64,000 nt of DNA from Magnetospirillum sp. UT-4 (GTDB lineage: Bacteria; Pseudomonadota; Alphaproteobacteria; Rhodospirillales; Magnetospirillaceae): positions 131,086 to 195,085 of the forward strand of contig NZ_LR746522.1 of assembly GCF_902729435.1 (NCBI RefSeq), given 5' to 3'. Each line of letters starts with the position of its first letter. Positions within the stretch are counted from its first letter, which is position 1. Position numbers and translations under genes: made by a program. Below, in pieces: positions 46,577-55,947 of the stretch. Under the pieces are notes generated by a model. It was not told the DNA's origin, did not search any database, and worked only from the letters and a program-made list of their open reading frames with translations.

Positions 46577-47026
46577 ATGAAGATCGCTTCCGTCGCGGCA
46601 CTCGCCGCCGCCGTCCTGCTTGGCGCCTGCGCCCAGGGCGGCAATTCCCATTACGGCACCCAGAAGGTCGTTTACCAGCTGAACCAGCCGGGCGGCGACA
46701 AGGACCAGGCCTACATGCAGGCGCTGACCTATGCCCAGAACCACGTCAACGCGGTGGGCAAGGAGAACATCGACCTCGAATTCGTGCTGTTCGCCGATGG
46801 CATCAACCTGCTGAAGAGCGCCAAGGACAACGTGAACCTGCAGGCCAAGGTGATCAACCTGAAGGAGCAGAAGGTCAAGTTCCTGGTCTGCAACAACACC
46901 CTGAAGGCGCGCAAGCTCGACCCCGACAAGGACCTGTTCGACGTGGACAAGGCCGACATCGTGCCGGCCGGCGTCGCCGAGGTGGCGCGGCTGGAAACCA
47001 TGGGATACGCCTACATCCGGCCTTAG
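46577..47026 (+). CDS. DsrE-family lipoprotein
   Basis: A 149-residue protein with a lipoprotein signal (MKIASVAALAAAVLLGAC, lipobox LGAC, Cys18). The mature part is DsrE-like: KVVYQLNQPGGDKDQAYMQALTYAQNHVNA, VLFADGINLL, the cysteine loop KFLVCNNTLKARKL and DIVPAGVAEVARLETMGYAYIRP. Periplasmic DsrE-like proteins are linked to sulfur-compound metabolism, but substrate and partner are unknown here. CGGGAGGA lies just before the ATG. No neighbouring sulfur genes are visible. Confidence 0.88.
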   Translation: MKIASVAALAAAVLLGACAQGGNSHYGTQKVVYQLNQPGGDKDQAYMQALTYAQNHVNAVGKENIDLEFVLFADGINLLKSAKDNVNLQAKVINLKEQKVKFLVCNNTLKARKLDPDKDLFDVDKADIVPAGVAEVARLETMGYAYIRP

Positions 47027-47035
47027 AGCCGGATG

Positions 47036-47149
47036 CTATCAGGTTGAATCGCGGGGCGATCCAACCTGATAGCTGAATCCGCCTCTAAATCAATAAATTA
47101 AAGTGCGATTCAGACATTAGGTCGGCGTACCCCGTGCGCCGACCTAATG
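47036..47149. repeat. Two perfect hairpins and family H remnants
   Basis: CTATCAGGTTG (47036-47046) pairs with CAACCTGATAG (47062-47072), and CATTAGGTCGGCG (47115-47127) pairs with CGCCGACCTAATG (47137-47149). Fragments of the AGAGC/GCTCT element seen at 15681 flank them. The first hairpin may end the lipoprotein transcript. Confidence 0.7.
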
Positions 47150-47174
47150 TCATCGCGCTCTAAGGCCGAAGCGG

Positions 47175-47265
47175 ATGCTTCGAGACGGCCGCCCTCGGCG
47201 GCCTCCTCAGCATGAGGGACCAGCCCCATCCTGAGGAGAGCGCGAAGCGCTCGTCTCGAAGGATG
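47175..47265. repeat. Intergenic palindromes, family A, two units
   Basis: Unit one (47175-47217) runs ATGCTTCGAGACGG ... CTCCTCAGCATGAGG; unit two (47227-47265) runs CATCCTGAGGAG ... GTCTCGAAGGATG. They stand in opposite orientation as at 30306-30421. With the previous block they occupy the whole 251-bp convergent gap. Confidence 0.75.
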
Positions 47266-47277
47266 CTCCCCGGCCCC

Positions 47278-47637
47278 CTATTCCGCCGGCTTGGCCGCCA
47301 TGTGCTGGTCGTAGGCCTCCAGCGCCAAAGCGGCGTACATCAGCGACGGGCCGCCGCCCATGTAGATGGCCATGCCGATCACCTCGAGGATCTCCTCCCG
47401 CGTCGCCTTGAGGTCGCGGGCCGAGCGGGTGTGGAAGGCGATGCAGCCGTCGCAGCGCACCGCGATGGAGATGCCCAGCGCCACCAGTTCCTTGGTCTTG
47501 GCGTCCAGCACCCCATCGGCCCCGGCCGCCTTGGCCATGGCCGAGAAACCCTTCATCACCTCGGGGATGCCGCCGCGCACCTGGCCCACCAGCGCCGACA
47601 ATTCCTTGGCCAGATCCGGCCAGTCCTGGGTGCTCAT
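47278..47637 (-). CDS. Carboxymuconolactone decarboxylase/AhpD-like protein
   Basis: A 119-residue helical protein. The AhpD-type redox motif CDGCIAFH (Cys62, Cys65, His69) and upstream Glu50 (KTKELVALGISIAVRCDGC) are present, so a disulfide reductase or peroxidase-coupled activity is plausible; many homologues are uncharacterised. It lies 43 bp downstream of rlpA on the same strand. Confidence 0.9.
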   Translation of the reverse strand: MSTQDWPDLAKELSALVGQVRGGIPEVMKGFSAMAKAAGADGVLDAKTKELVALGISIAVRCDGCIAFHTRSARDLKATREEILEVIGMAIYMGGGPSLMYAALALEAYDQHMAAKPAE

Positions 47638-47680
47638 CCGCCCGCTCCGTCTTTAATATCACGAGCGGCGAATATAGCCC

Positions 47681-48070
47681 TCAGCGCGGCTGCTGCGCCA
47701 CATCCTGGACGGGGTGCAGGGTGACCATGCCCTGCTGGCGCAAGCCGATGGCGAAGGCGGCGCCGCGCGCCAGGTCGATGACCGGGCCGTCGAACGGGCC
47801 GCGGTCGTTGATGCGCACCACCACCGCCGCGCCGGTCTTGGGGTTGCGCACCTCGACCAGGGTGCCGAAGGGCAGCGTCTTGTGGGCGGCGGTGTAGCCG
47901 TCGGGGTCGAACACCTCGCCGCTGGCGGTGCGCCGGCCGCGATACTCGTCGCCGTACCAGGTGCCGAGCACCGGCCGGCCGTGAAGGTCGCCGGAACCGG
48001 CGGATTCCTGGGCGGAAGCGGCGGGAGCCGCCAAACTCAGGCAAATCGCCGCCAGATGAAATATCTTCAT
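47681..48070 (-). CDS. rlpA: RlpA-like septal ring/peptidoglycan protein
   Basis: A 129-residue exported protein: signal peptide MKIFHLAAICLSLAAPAASA, then a double-psi beta-barrel with TWYGDEYRGRRTASGEVFD, TAAHKTLPFGTLVEVRNPKTGAAVVVRINDRGPFDG and IDLARGAAFAIGL. Full-length RlpA proteins are lytic transglycosylases acting on peptidoglycan lacking stem peptides. This short form has no SPOR domain, so septal targeting is uncertain. Confidence 0.9.
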   Translation of the reverse strand: MKIFHLAAICLSLAAPAASAQESAGSGDLHGRPVLGTWYGDEYRGRRTASGEVFDPDGYTAAHKTLPFGTLVEVRNPKTGAAVVVRINDRGPFDGPVIDLARGAAFAIGLRQQGMVTLHPVQDVAQQPR

Positions 48071-48204
48071 GCCGAACCACCGTCACAGCAATCAACTGCC
48101 GCGACTGTAGTCCGGATAATAGTAATGATGCAATATTTCTAATTGAATGCTGAATCTGTACATAGTTATCTAAAGTTTTATGCATTTACCTCTATAAATA
48201 TATG
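48071..48204. other. AT-rich intergenic segment upstream of rlpA
   Basis: A 134-bp stretch rich in A and T (for example TATAAATATATG near 48194-48205 and TAATAGTAATGATG near 48118) inside very GC-rich DNA. It probably holds the rlpA promoter and might bind a nucleoid protein. No reading frame is supported. Confidence 0.5.
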
Positions 48205-48645
48205 TCACCGTCTCTCCCGGAAGAAGGCCTTCAGCAACTCGGCCGCTTCCGATTCCCGCACGCCGCCCACCACCTCGGGACGGTGATGGCAGGTGGGATG
48301 ATCGAACACCCGGGCGCCGTGCTCGACGCCGCCGCCCTTGGGGTCGTAGGCGGCGAAGTGCAGCCGGCGGATGCGGGCCAGCGCGACCGCCGCCGCGCAC
48401 ATGGGGCAGGGTTCCAGGGTGACGTAGAGGTCGCAGCCCTCCAGCCGGGGCTGCCCCAATTGGGCGGCGGCCTGGCGCAGCGCCAGCACCTCGGCATGGG
48501 CGGTGGGGTCGGACAGCTCCTCGACCCGGTTGCCGGCGGCGGCCAGCACCGCGCCGTCCCGCACCACCACCGCGCCCACCGGCACCTCGCCGCGGGCGGC
48601 GGCGGCGCGGGCCTGGTCGAAGGCAAGGGACATGAAGTCGGTCAT
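48205..48645 (-). CDS. tadA: tRNA-specific adenosine deaminase
   Basis: A 146-residue zinc deaminase converting A34 to inosine in tRNA-Arg(ACG). The zinc site is HAE (50-52) and PCPMC (Cys80, Cys83), and the family context GEVPVGAVVVRDG, NRVEELSDPTAHAEVLALRQAA, FDHPTCHHRPEVVGGV is complete. The ATG at 48645 was favoured over an upstream Met (48672) because the family N-terminus is short. It is divergent from the amidotransferase gene. Confidence 0.93.
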   Translation of the reverse strand: MTDFMSLAFDQARAAAARGEVPVGAVVVRDGAVLAAAGNRVEELSDPTAHAEVLALRQAAAQLGQPRLEGCDLYVTLEPCPMCAAAVALARIRRLHFAAYDPKGGGVEHGARVFDHPTCHHRPEVVGGVRESEAAELLKAFFRERR

Positions 48646-48699
48646 GGGGCTGGAATAACACATTGCCGCCACCTTGGCAGGGTTCTATACGATGCAGCC

Positions 48700-49416
48700 A
48701 TGAGCACCCTGCCCGTCATCGGCATCACCCTGGACAGCGAGGAGCCCGGCGGCTACGCCGCCTTCCCCTGGTATGCCCTGCGCCGGAACTATTGCGGCGC
48801 GGTGGCGGCGGCCGGCGGCCTGCCCATGGCGCTGCCGCACGAGCCGGAGCTGGCCGGGGAGTACCTGGAGGTGATCGACGGCCTGGTGGTGACGGGCGGC
48901 GCCTTCGACGTCGACCCGGCGCTGTTCGGCGCCCCCGAGCGCCACGCCAGCGTCACCACCAAGGCGCGGCGCACCGCGTTCGAGCTGGCCATCCTGCGGG
49001 GGGCGCTGGCCCGCGACCTGCCCATCCTGGGCATCTGCGGCGGCCAGCAGTTGCTCAATGTCGCCCTGGGCGGCACCCTGATCCAGCACATCCCCGACGA
49101 GGTGGCAGACGCCCTGGCCCACGAGCAGCCCAACCCGCGTGACCAGGCCGGGCACGAGGTCGCGCTGGTGCCCGGCACCCTGCTGGCCGCCATCGCCGGC
49201 ACCGACCGCATCGCCGTCAATTCCGCCCATCACCAGGCGGTCAAGGCGGTGGCGCCGGGCTGCGTCGCCGACGCCATCGCCGCCGACGGGGTGATCGAGG
49301 GCATCGAGGACCCGTCGCGGCGCTTCTGCATCGGCGTGCAATGGCACCCGGAATTCATCATCAGCGCCGCCGACGCGGCGTTGTGGACCGCCTTCATCGA
49401 GGCCTGCCGCACATGA
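48700..49416 (+). CDS. Class I glutamine amidotransferase-like (PuuD-type) hydrolase
   Basis: A 238-residue protein of the gamma-glutamyl-gamma-aminobutyrate hydrolase group. PVIGITLDSEEPGG at the front, GLVVTGGAFDVDPALFG, nucleophile Cys113 in ILGICGGQQLLNVALGGTLIQHI, and the His216/Glu218 pair in GVQWHPEF complete the triad. It cleaves gamma-glutamyl amides; the natural substrate is uncertain because no putrescine genes adjoin. Its stop overlaps the start of the pseudouridine synthase gene (ATGA). Confidence 0.92.
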   Translation: MSTLPVIGITLDSEEPGGYAAFPWYALRRNYCGAVAAAGGLPMALPHEPELAGEYLEVIDGLVVTGGAFDVDPALFGAPERHASVTTKARRTAFELAILRGALARDLPILGICGGQQLLNVALGGTLIQHIPDEVADALAHEQPNPRDQAGHEVALVPGTLLAAIAGTDRIAVNSAHHQAVKAVAPGCVADAIAADGVIEGIEDPSRRFCIGVQWHPEFIISAADAALWTAFIEACRT

Positions 49417-50315
49417 GCGAAGAAAAAACCAAGGACAAGGGCGCCCCCGACGAGAAAGGCGCCCACGACGAGAAGGGCGCCCACGACGAGAAAGGCGAGC
49501 GCGTCGCCAAGCGGCTGGCCCGCGCCGGCATCTGCTCGCGGCGCGAGGCCGAGCGGCTGATCGCGCTCGGCCGGGTGGCGGTCAACGGCACCGTGCTGGA
49601 CAGTCCGGCCTGCGTCGTCACCGATGCCGACACCGTCAGCGTCGACGGCAAGCCGGTGGGCGAGCCGGAGCGGGCGCGGCTGTGGCGCTACCACAAGCCG
49701 GCCGGGCTGGTCACCACCCACCGCGACCCGCAGGGGCGGCCGACGGTGTTCGAGAAGCTGCCCGAGGGCCTGCCCCGGGTGATCTCCATCGGCCGCCTCG
49801 ATCTCAGCTCCGAGGGGCTGCTGCTGCTGACCAACGACGGCGGCCTGGCCCGGGCGCTGGAACTGCCGGCCCAGGGCTGGGTGCGGCGCTACCGGGTGCG
49901 GGTGCACGGGGTGATCGACACCGAGCGGCTGGTGCCGCTGGAGCGCGGTCTCACCGTCGAGGGGGTGAGGTACGGGCCGATCATGGCGGTGCTGGACCGT
50001 CAGCAGGGCTCCAACGCCTGGCTGACCATCTCGCTGAAGGAAGGCAAGAACCGCGAGATCCGCAAGGTCATGGAGCATCTGGGCTGGCCGGTCAGCCGGC
50101 TGATCCGCGTCTCCTACGGCCCGTTCCAACTGGGCAGCCTGGCCGAAGGCGCGGTCGACGAGGTGCCGGCCAAGGTGGTCAAGGACCAGCTGGGCCAAGG
50201 CGACAGCGGCTGGGCCAAGGCCGAACCGGAAAAGCCCAAGCCGCCGCCGGGACCCCGGCACAAGGCGCCGAAGCACAAGAGCCCCGGCCATGCGGATCGT
50301 CGGCGGAAGGCATAG
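49413..50315 (+). CDS. Ribosomal large-subunit pseudouridine synthase (RluB/RsuA family)
   Basis: A 300-residue enzyme. After a charged leader comes an S4 domain (RVAKRLARAGICSRREAERLIALGRVAVNG) and the catalytic domain with GRLDLSSEGLLLLTNDG (catalytic Asp130), YHKPAGLVTTH and EGKNREIRKVMEHLGWPVSRLIRVSYGPF. A basic Pro/Lys tail closes it. RluB (23S U2605) is the likeliest identity. The leader contains a six-residue unit (GAHDEK-like) in tandem, from 18-bp DNA repeats near 49450-49497. Confidence 0.93.
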   Translation: MSEEKTKDKGAPDEKGAHDEKGAHDEKGERVAKRLARAGICSRREAERLIALGRVAVNGTVLDSPACVVTDADTVSVDGKPVGEPERARLWRYHKPAGLVTTHRDPQGRPTVFEKLPEGLPRVISIGRLDLSSEGLLLLTNDGGLARALELPAQGWVRRYRVRVHGVIDTERLVPLERGLTVEGVRYGPIMAVLDRQQGSNAWLTISLKEGKNREIRKVMEHLGWPVSRLIRVSYGPFQLGSLAEGAVDEVPAKVVKDQLGQGDSGWAKAEPEKPKPPPGPRHKAPKHKSPGHADRRRKA

Positions 50316-50877
50316 GGGGCGGCGCCTGGCGGCGCCCGCCGGCGGCGCCACCCGCCCCACCGCCGACCGGGCGCGCGAGGCGCTGTTCAACATCCTGGCC
50401 CATTCGCCGCTGGTCGCGCTGGACGGCGCGGTGGTGGTCGATGCCTTCGCCGGGTCGGGCGCGCTGGGGCTGGAGGCGCTGTCGCGCGGCGCCGCCGCCG
50501 TGACGTTCCTCGACAGCCACCCGGCGGCGCTGGCCGCCATCCGCGACAACCTGAAGAGTCTGGGCGAGACCGCCACAGTGCTGCGCGCCGACGCCACCCG
50601 GCCGCCGGCCGCCGTAGCGCCCTGCACCCTGGCCTTCCTCGACGCCCCCTACGGCAAGGGATTGTCCGAACCCGCCCTGGCGGCGCTGGCCGGCGCCGGC
50701 TGGCTGGCCGAAAGCGCCCTGTGCGTGGTCGAGGTGGCGGCCGCCGAGGATTTCACCCCGCCGGACGGCTTCACGGTGGTGGACGAGCGGCGCTACGGCG
50801 CGGCCAAGCTGGTCTTCGCGGTGTATGCGGCGGCCCAAAAAGAAAGCCCCCTCCGCTCGGGAGGGGGCTTCCCGTGA
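50290..50877 (+). CDS. rsmD: 16S rRNA m2G966 methyltransferase RsmD
   Basis: A 195-residue methyltransferase: MRIVGGRHRGRRLAAPAGGATRPTADRAREALFNIL, the SAM motif VVDAFAGSGALGLEALSRGA, and LAFLDAPYGKG in the place of the usual DPPY. It overlaps the preceding gene by 26 bp. The last ~11 codons (ESPLRSGGGFP) encode the groESL terminator hairpin, so the reading frame of the tail is probably constrained by that structure. Confidence 0.93.
   Translation: MRIVGGRHRGRRLAAPAGGATRPTADRAREALFNILAHSPLVALDGAVVVDAFAGSGALGLEALSRGAAAVTFLDSHPAALAAIRDNLKSLGETATVLRADATRPPAAVAPCTLAFLDAPYGKGLSEPALAALAGAGWLAESALCVVEVAAAEDFTPPDGFTVVDERRYGAAKLVFAVYAAAQKESPLRSGGGFP
50844..50870 (-). terminator. Rho-independent terminator of groESL inside rsmD
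   Basis: AAGCCCCCTCC (50844-50854) and GGAGGGGGCTT (50860-50870) form a perfect 11-bp stem with a 5-nt loop. On the minus strand a T-rich tail (complement of the A-run 50837-50843) follows, so it terminates the leftward groESL transcript. It lies within the end of rsmD. Confidence 0.85.
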
Positions 50878-50900
50878 CCTGATCGGTCGGGAGACGGGAC

Positions 50901-52556
<1,656 letters not shown>

Positions 52557-52583
52557 CTAATTCCGGATGGCGGGGGAGAATCC

Positions 52584-52871
52584 TTAGGCGAGGATGCCCA
52601 GGATGTCGGATTCCTTCATGATCAGCAGCTCTTCGCCGTCGATCTTGACCTCGGTGCCGGACCACTTGCCGAACAGGATGCGGTCACCGGCCTTGACGTC
52701 GAGGGCGACGACCTTGCCGTCCTCGCCGCGAGCACCGGAACCGACGGCGACGACCTCGCCCTGCATCGGCTTTTCCTTGGCGGTGTCGGGGATGATGATA
52801 CCCCCGGCGGTCTTTTCTTCCGCGTCGATGCGCTTGACAAGCACACGATCATGGAGCGGGCGGAACTTCAT
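52584..52871 (-). CDS. groS: 10 kDa co-chaperonin GroES
   Basis: 95 residues: [46 protein letters not shown] with the mobile loop, and [28 protein letters not shown]. It caps GroEL. It is the first gene of groESL, with CIRCE and a heat-shock-type promoter upstream. Confidence 0.99.
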   Translation of the reverse strand: MKFRPLHDRVLVKRIDAEEKTAGGIIIPDTAKEKPMQGEVVAVGSGARGEDGKVVALDVKAGDRILFGKWSGTEVKIDGEELLIMKESDILGILA

Positions 52872-52931
52872 AAGAAAACCTCCGTCAATGCGGTTTGGTC
52901 CTGGAATTTGACAAAGCCGGGCCGGGAGGTG

Positions 52932-52958
52932 TTAGCACTCCCGGCCGACGAGTGCCAA
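52932..52958 (-). promoter_or_regulatory. CIRCE operator (HrcA binding site) of groESL
   Basis: TTAGCACTC, nine bases, GAGTGCCAA: one mismatch from the consensus TTAGCACTC-N9-GAGTGCTAA. Placed between the promoter and groS, it is the classical binding site of the HrcA repressor. Confidence 0.95.
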
Positions 52959-52960
52959 CG

Positions 52961-52989
52961 ATCTAGGGGGGAGGGGCTTCCCTGTCAAG
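52961..52989 (-). promoter_or_regulatory. groESL promoter (sigma-32/sigma-70-like)
   Basis: On the minus strand CTTGACA (52989-52983) and, 13 bp later, CCCCTAGAT (52969-52961). This fits a heat-shock sigma-32 promoter (CTTGAAA, CCCCATNTA) and, read as TTGACA-17-TAGATC, also a weak sigma-70 promoter. CIRCE starts immediately downstream. The rest of the gap to the transferase gene (53000-53108) shows nothing clear. Confidence 0.7.
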
Positions 52990-53108
52990 CGCCAAACCGG
53001 CGATTTTGTGCTGCGGGCGCTGCGACGCACCGACAATCCGTTGATTTAACGGAATTGTACGATATCGCCATAGCTGGGGAGATACGGGGATATAAGGGGA
53101 CAGTGGCG

Positions 53109-53780
53109 TCAGAAATCCAGATCGGCGTAGTGCCGGGGCGGCGGCACGCCGGGCAGGTGGTCGGCCAGCAGCGGGCGGAAGGCCGGGCGGGACTTGACGC
53201 GGGCGTACCAGTCCTTGGCGTTGGGGTGGCGATCCCAGGGCACGTCGCCGATGTAGTCGATGCACGAGATCTGGGCCGCCGCGGCGACGTCGGCCAGCGA
53301 GTATTGGGCGCCGGCCAGCCAGGTCCGCCGCTCGGCCAGCCAGCCGATGTATTCCAGGTGCTGGTGGATGGCGGCGAAGCCGGCGCGGATGGCGCGGGAA
53401 TCGGGCTCGCCGTGGCTGGTGGTCAGGCGCTTGATGACCTTCTCGCCGACCAGGTTGGCGGTCACCTCGCGATGGAATTTGCCGTCGAACCAGCCGACCA
53501 GGCGGCGCACCTCGGCGCGGCCGTGGGGCTCGGCCGGCATCAGCGGCGGCTCGCGGTGGACCTCGTCCAGGTATTCGCAGATGGCTGCCGAATCGGCCAG
53601 GGCGGTGCCGCCCTCCTCGACCAGGACCGGCACCTCGGCCGCCGGGTTGAGGGCGGCGAAGTCGTCGCGGCGTTCCCAGTAGCGCTCGACGTGCCCCTCG
53701 AACTCCAGCTTCTTTTCGGCCAGCACCAGGCGGACCTTGCGCGAGAACGGACACAGGGGATGGTGGTAGAGGGTTCGCAT
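53109..53780 (-). CDS. Glutathione S-transferase family protein
   Basis: A 223-residue GST. The thioredoxin-fold N-terminus reads MRTLYHHPLCPFSRKVRLVLAEKKLEFEGHVERYWERRDDFAALNPAAEVPVLVEEGGTALADSAAICEYLDE, with the SNAIL/TRAIL-like DSAAIC for glutathione. The alpha domain has WLAGAQYSLADVAAAAQISCIDYIGDVPWD. The CPFS start suggests a Cys- or Ser-type catalytic residue. Substrate unknown. It stands alone on its strand between groS and ptsN, 42 bp after ptsN. Confidence 0.93.
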   Translation of the reverse strand: MRTLYHHPLCPFSRKVRLVLAEKKLEFEGHVERYWERRDDFAALNPAAEVPVLVEEGGTALADSAAICEYLDEVHREPPLMPAEPHGRAEVRRLVGWFDGKFHREVTANLVGEKVIKRLTTSHGEPDSRAIRAGFAAIHQHLEYIGWLAERRTWLAGAQYSLADVAAAAQISCIDYIGDVPWDRHPNAKDWYARVKSRPAFRPLLADHLPGVPPPRHYADLDF

Positions 53781-53822
53781 GGCCCCCTTTCTACTGCCTT
53801 TCGCCGCACCGCGACAAGAGGA

Positions 53823-54287
53823 TCAGGCGGCGCGGCTGGCCGGCGATTCGGTGAGCAGGGCGTAGAGGCCGTCGGGACTGTCGGTGCCGCGCAGCTTCTC
53901 GCACACCCCCTTGTCGCGCAGCAGCCGCGACACCCGGGCCAGCGCCTTGAGGTGGTCGGCGCCGGCCGATTCGGGGGCCAGCAGCAGGAAGATCAGATCG
54001 ACCGGCTGCTCGTCGATGGATTCGAAATTGATGGGGCGTTCGAGGCGGGCGAACAGGCCGTGCAGCTTGTCGATGGTGGCCAGCTTGCCGTGCGGGATGG
54101 CGATGCCGTTGCCGACACCGGTGGTGCCCAGCCGCTCGCGCTCGAGCAGCACGTCGAACACCTGGCGTTCGTGCAGGCCGGCCAGTTCGGCCGCCTTTCG
54201 CGCCAGTTCCTGCAGAGCCTGTTTCTTCGACGTCGCGCGCAGGTTGGGAATCACGGCGGCCGGGCTGATCAGATCGGCGATATCCAT
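53823..54287 (-). CDS. ptsN: Nitrogen PTS protein EIIA-Ntr
   Basis: A 154-residue EIIA of the fructose/mannitol fold. The phosphorylated His66 lies in TTGVGNGIAIPHGKLATIDKL; FLLLAPESAGADHLKALARVSRLLRD follows. It regulates potassium, nitrogen and carbon metabolism through its phosphorylation state. It lies downstream of rpoN as in most proteobacteria, but without hpf between them. The ATG at 54287 matches the short family N-terminus (MDIADLISP). Confidence 0.95.
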   Translation of the reverse strand: MDIADLISPAAVIPNLRATSKKQALQELARKAAELAGLHERQVFDVLLERERLGTTGVGNGIAIPHGKLATIDKLHGLFARLERPINFESIDEQPVDLIFLLLAPESAGADHLKALARVSRLLRDKGVCEKLRGTDSPDGLYALLTESPASRAA

Positions 54288-54440
54288 GGGACGTACCCTC
54301 TCTATCCGCGGATGGCCTTCGACACCGGGCGTTCCGCCTCTCACGGTCCGAATGTTGCCATTCCGCGAACCGGTCCAAGGGAGGGCCGGAACATAGTTCC
54401 GCACCACTTCCGAGTCAAGCGCCGCGGGAAAAGCACCTGG

Positions 54441-55934
54441 CTAGACCCCCAGCGATTTCTCGCGCCGGCGCTGTACCGACGACGCGATGTTCATGCCTTC
54501 CCGGTACTTTGCCACCGTCCGGCGGGCGATGTCGATGCCTTCGCCCTTCAGCAGCTCAACAATTCGGTCGTCGGACAGGATGTCGCGCCCTTCGGCGTCG
54601 ATCAGCGCCTTGATGCGGTGGCGCACCGCCTCGGCCGAATGGGCGTCGCCGCCGTCGTTGGAGCCGATGGCCTGGGTGAAGAAGTACTTCAGCTCGTAGA
54701 TGCCGCGCGGCGTCGCCAGGTACTTGTTGGAGGTCACCCGGCTGACCGTGCTCTCGTGCATGCCGATGGCGGCGGCGATGTCGCGCAACACCAGCGGCTT
54801 GAGGTGCTGCACGCCGTGGCGGAAGAAGGCGTCCTGCTGGCGCACCAGCTCGGTGGCGACCTTGAGGATGGTGGTGGCGCGCTGGTGCAGCGACTTGACC
54901 AGCCAGTTGGCCGACTGGTAGCGCTCGGACAGGTAGCTCTTCTCGTCCTTGTTGCGGGCGACGCCCGACACCTTGGCATAGTAGCGGCTGTTGACTAGCA
55001 CCCGGGGCAGGGTGTCGGAATTGAGCTCGACCAGCCAGCCGCCGTCCGAGGCGCGGCGCATCAGCACGTCCGGCGTGATCGGCTGCGCCACCGCGTGGTC
55101 GAATCTCAGCGCCGGCTTGGGATCGAGCGCCCGGATCTCGGAAATCATCTCGGACAGGTCCTCGGCATCGACGCCGCACACCTTCATCAGCCCGGGCAGG
55201 TCGCGCCGCGCCAGGATCTCCAGATTGTCCAGCAGGGCCGCCATGGCCGGGTCGAGGCGGTCGCGCTCGGCCAGCTGCAGCGCCAGGCATTCCTTGAGCG
55301 AGCGGGCGAACACCCCGCTCGGGTCGAAGCGCTGGACCCGGGCCAGCACACCTTCGACCCGGCCGAGATCGCAACCCAGCTTGGCCGCCACCTCGGCGAG
55401 ATCGCCGATGAGGTAGCCGCTTTCGTCCAGCATCTCGATCAGATGCAGGCCGATCAGCCGGTCGGCGGGGTCGTGGATGTCCATGTTGAGCTGGGACAGC
55501 AGATGGTCGCGCAAGGTGGCGCCATCGGCCAGGGTCTGTTCCAGGTTGGCGTCGCCGTCCTCGAAATCGTGGCGCCCGCCGCCGCCCCGGCTCCAGTCGG
55601 CGAAAGCCTCGCCGCCGATTCCGTCGGCGGCGCTGTCGTTGTTGTAGAGGTTGTCGTAATCCACATCCATGGCGTCGTCGGCGGTGCCGGGGCCGTCCAG
55701 GATCGGCTCGTCGGCGCCCGCATCGGCGCGCGTCTCGGGCTGTTCGGGCTGGTCGGCGGGGTCGGCGCGGTCGCCGTCCTCGCTTTCCAGCAGCGGGTTG
55801 CGCTCCAGCTCCTGCTCGACGAAGGCGGTCAGTTCCAGGTTGGACAGCTGCAGCAGCTTGATCGCCTGCTGCAGCTGCGGCGTCATCACCAGCGACTGGC
55901 TCTGCCGCAGGTCCAGGCGTGGGGTGAGCGCCAT
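54441..55934 (-). CDS. rpoN: RNA polymerase sigma-54 factor
   Basis: 497 residues. Region I is Gln/Leu-rich (LDLRQSQSLVMTPQLQQAIKLLQLSNLEL), an acidic region II follows (about 50-125), then the core-binding region and the DNA-binding part with HESTVSRVTSNKYLATPRGIYELKYFF and the RpoN box ARRTVAKYREGM. It directs -24/-12 promoters together with enhancer-binding ATPases. It lies 13 bp after lptB. The intergenic stretch to ptsN is 153 bp. Confidence 0.97.
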   Translation of the reverse strand: MALTPRLDLRQSQSLVMTPQLQQAIKLLQLSNLELTAFVEQELERNPLLESEDGDRADPADQPEQPETRADAGADEPILDGPGTADDAMDVDYDNLYNNDSAADGIGGEAFADWSRGGGGRHDFEDGDANLEQTLADGATLRDHLLSQLNMDIHDPADRLIGLHLIEMLDESGYLIGDLAEVAAKLGCDLGRVEGVLARVQRFDPSGVFARSLKECLALQLAERDRLDPAMAALLDNLEILARRDLPGLMKVCGVDAEDLSEMISEIRALDPKPALRFDHAVAQPITPDVLMRRASDGGWLVELNSDTLPRVLVNSRYYAKVSGVARNKDEKSYLSERYQSANWLVKSLHQRATTILKVATELVRQQDAFFRHGVQHLKPLVLRDIAAAIGMHESTVSRVTSNKYLATPRGIYELKYFFTQAIGSNDGGDAHSAEAVRHRIKALIDAEGRDILSDDRIVELLKGEGIDIARRTVAKYREGMNIASSVQRRREKSLGV

Positions 55935-55947
55935 GGGCGGCCGCGTC

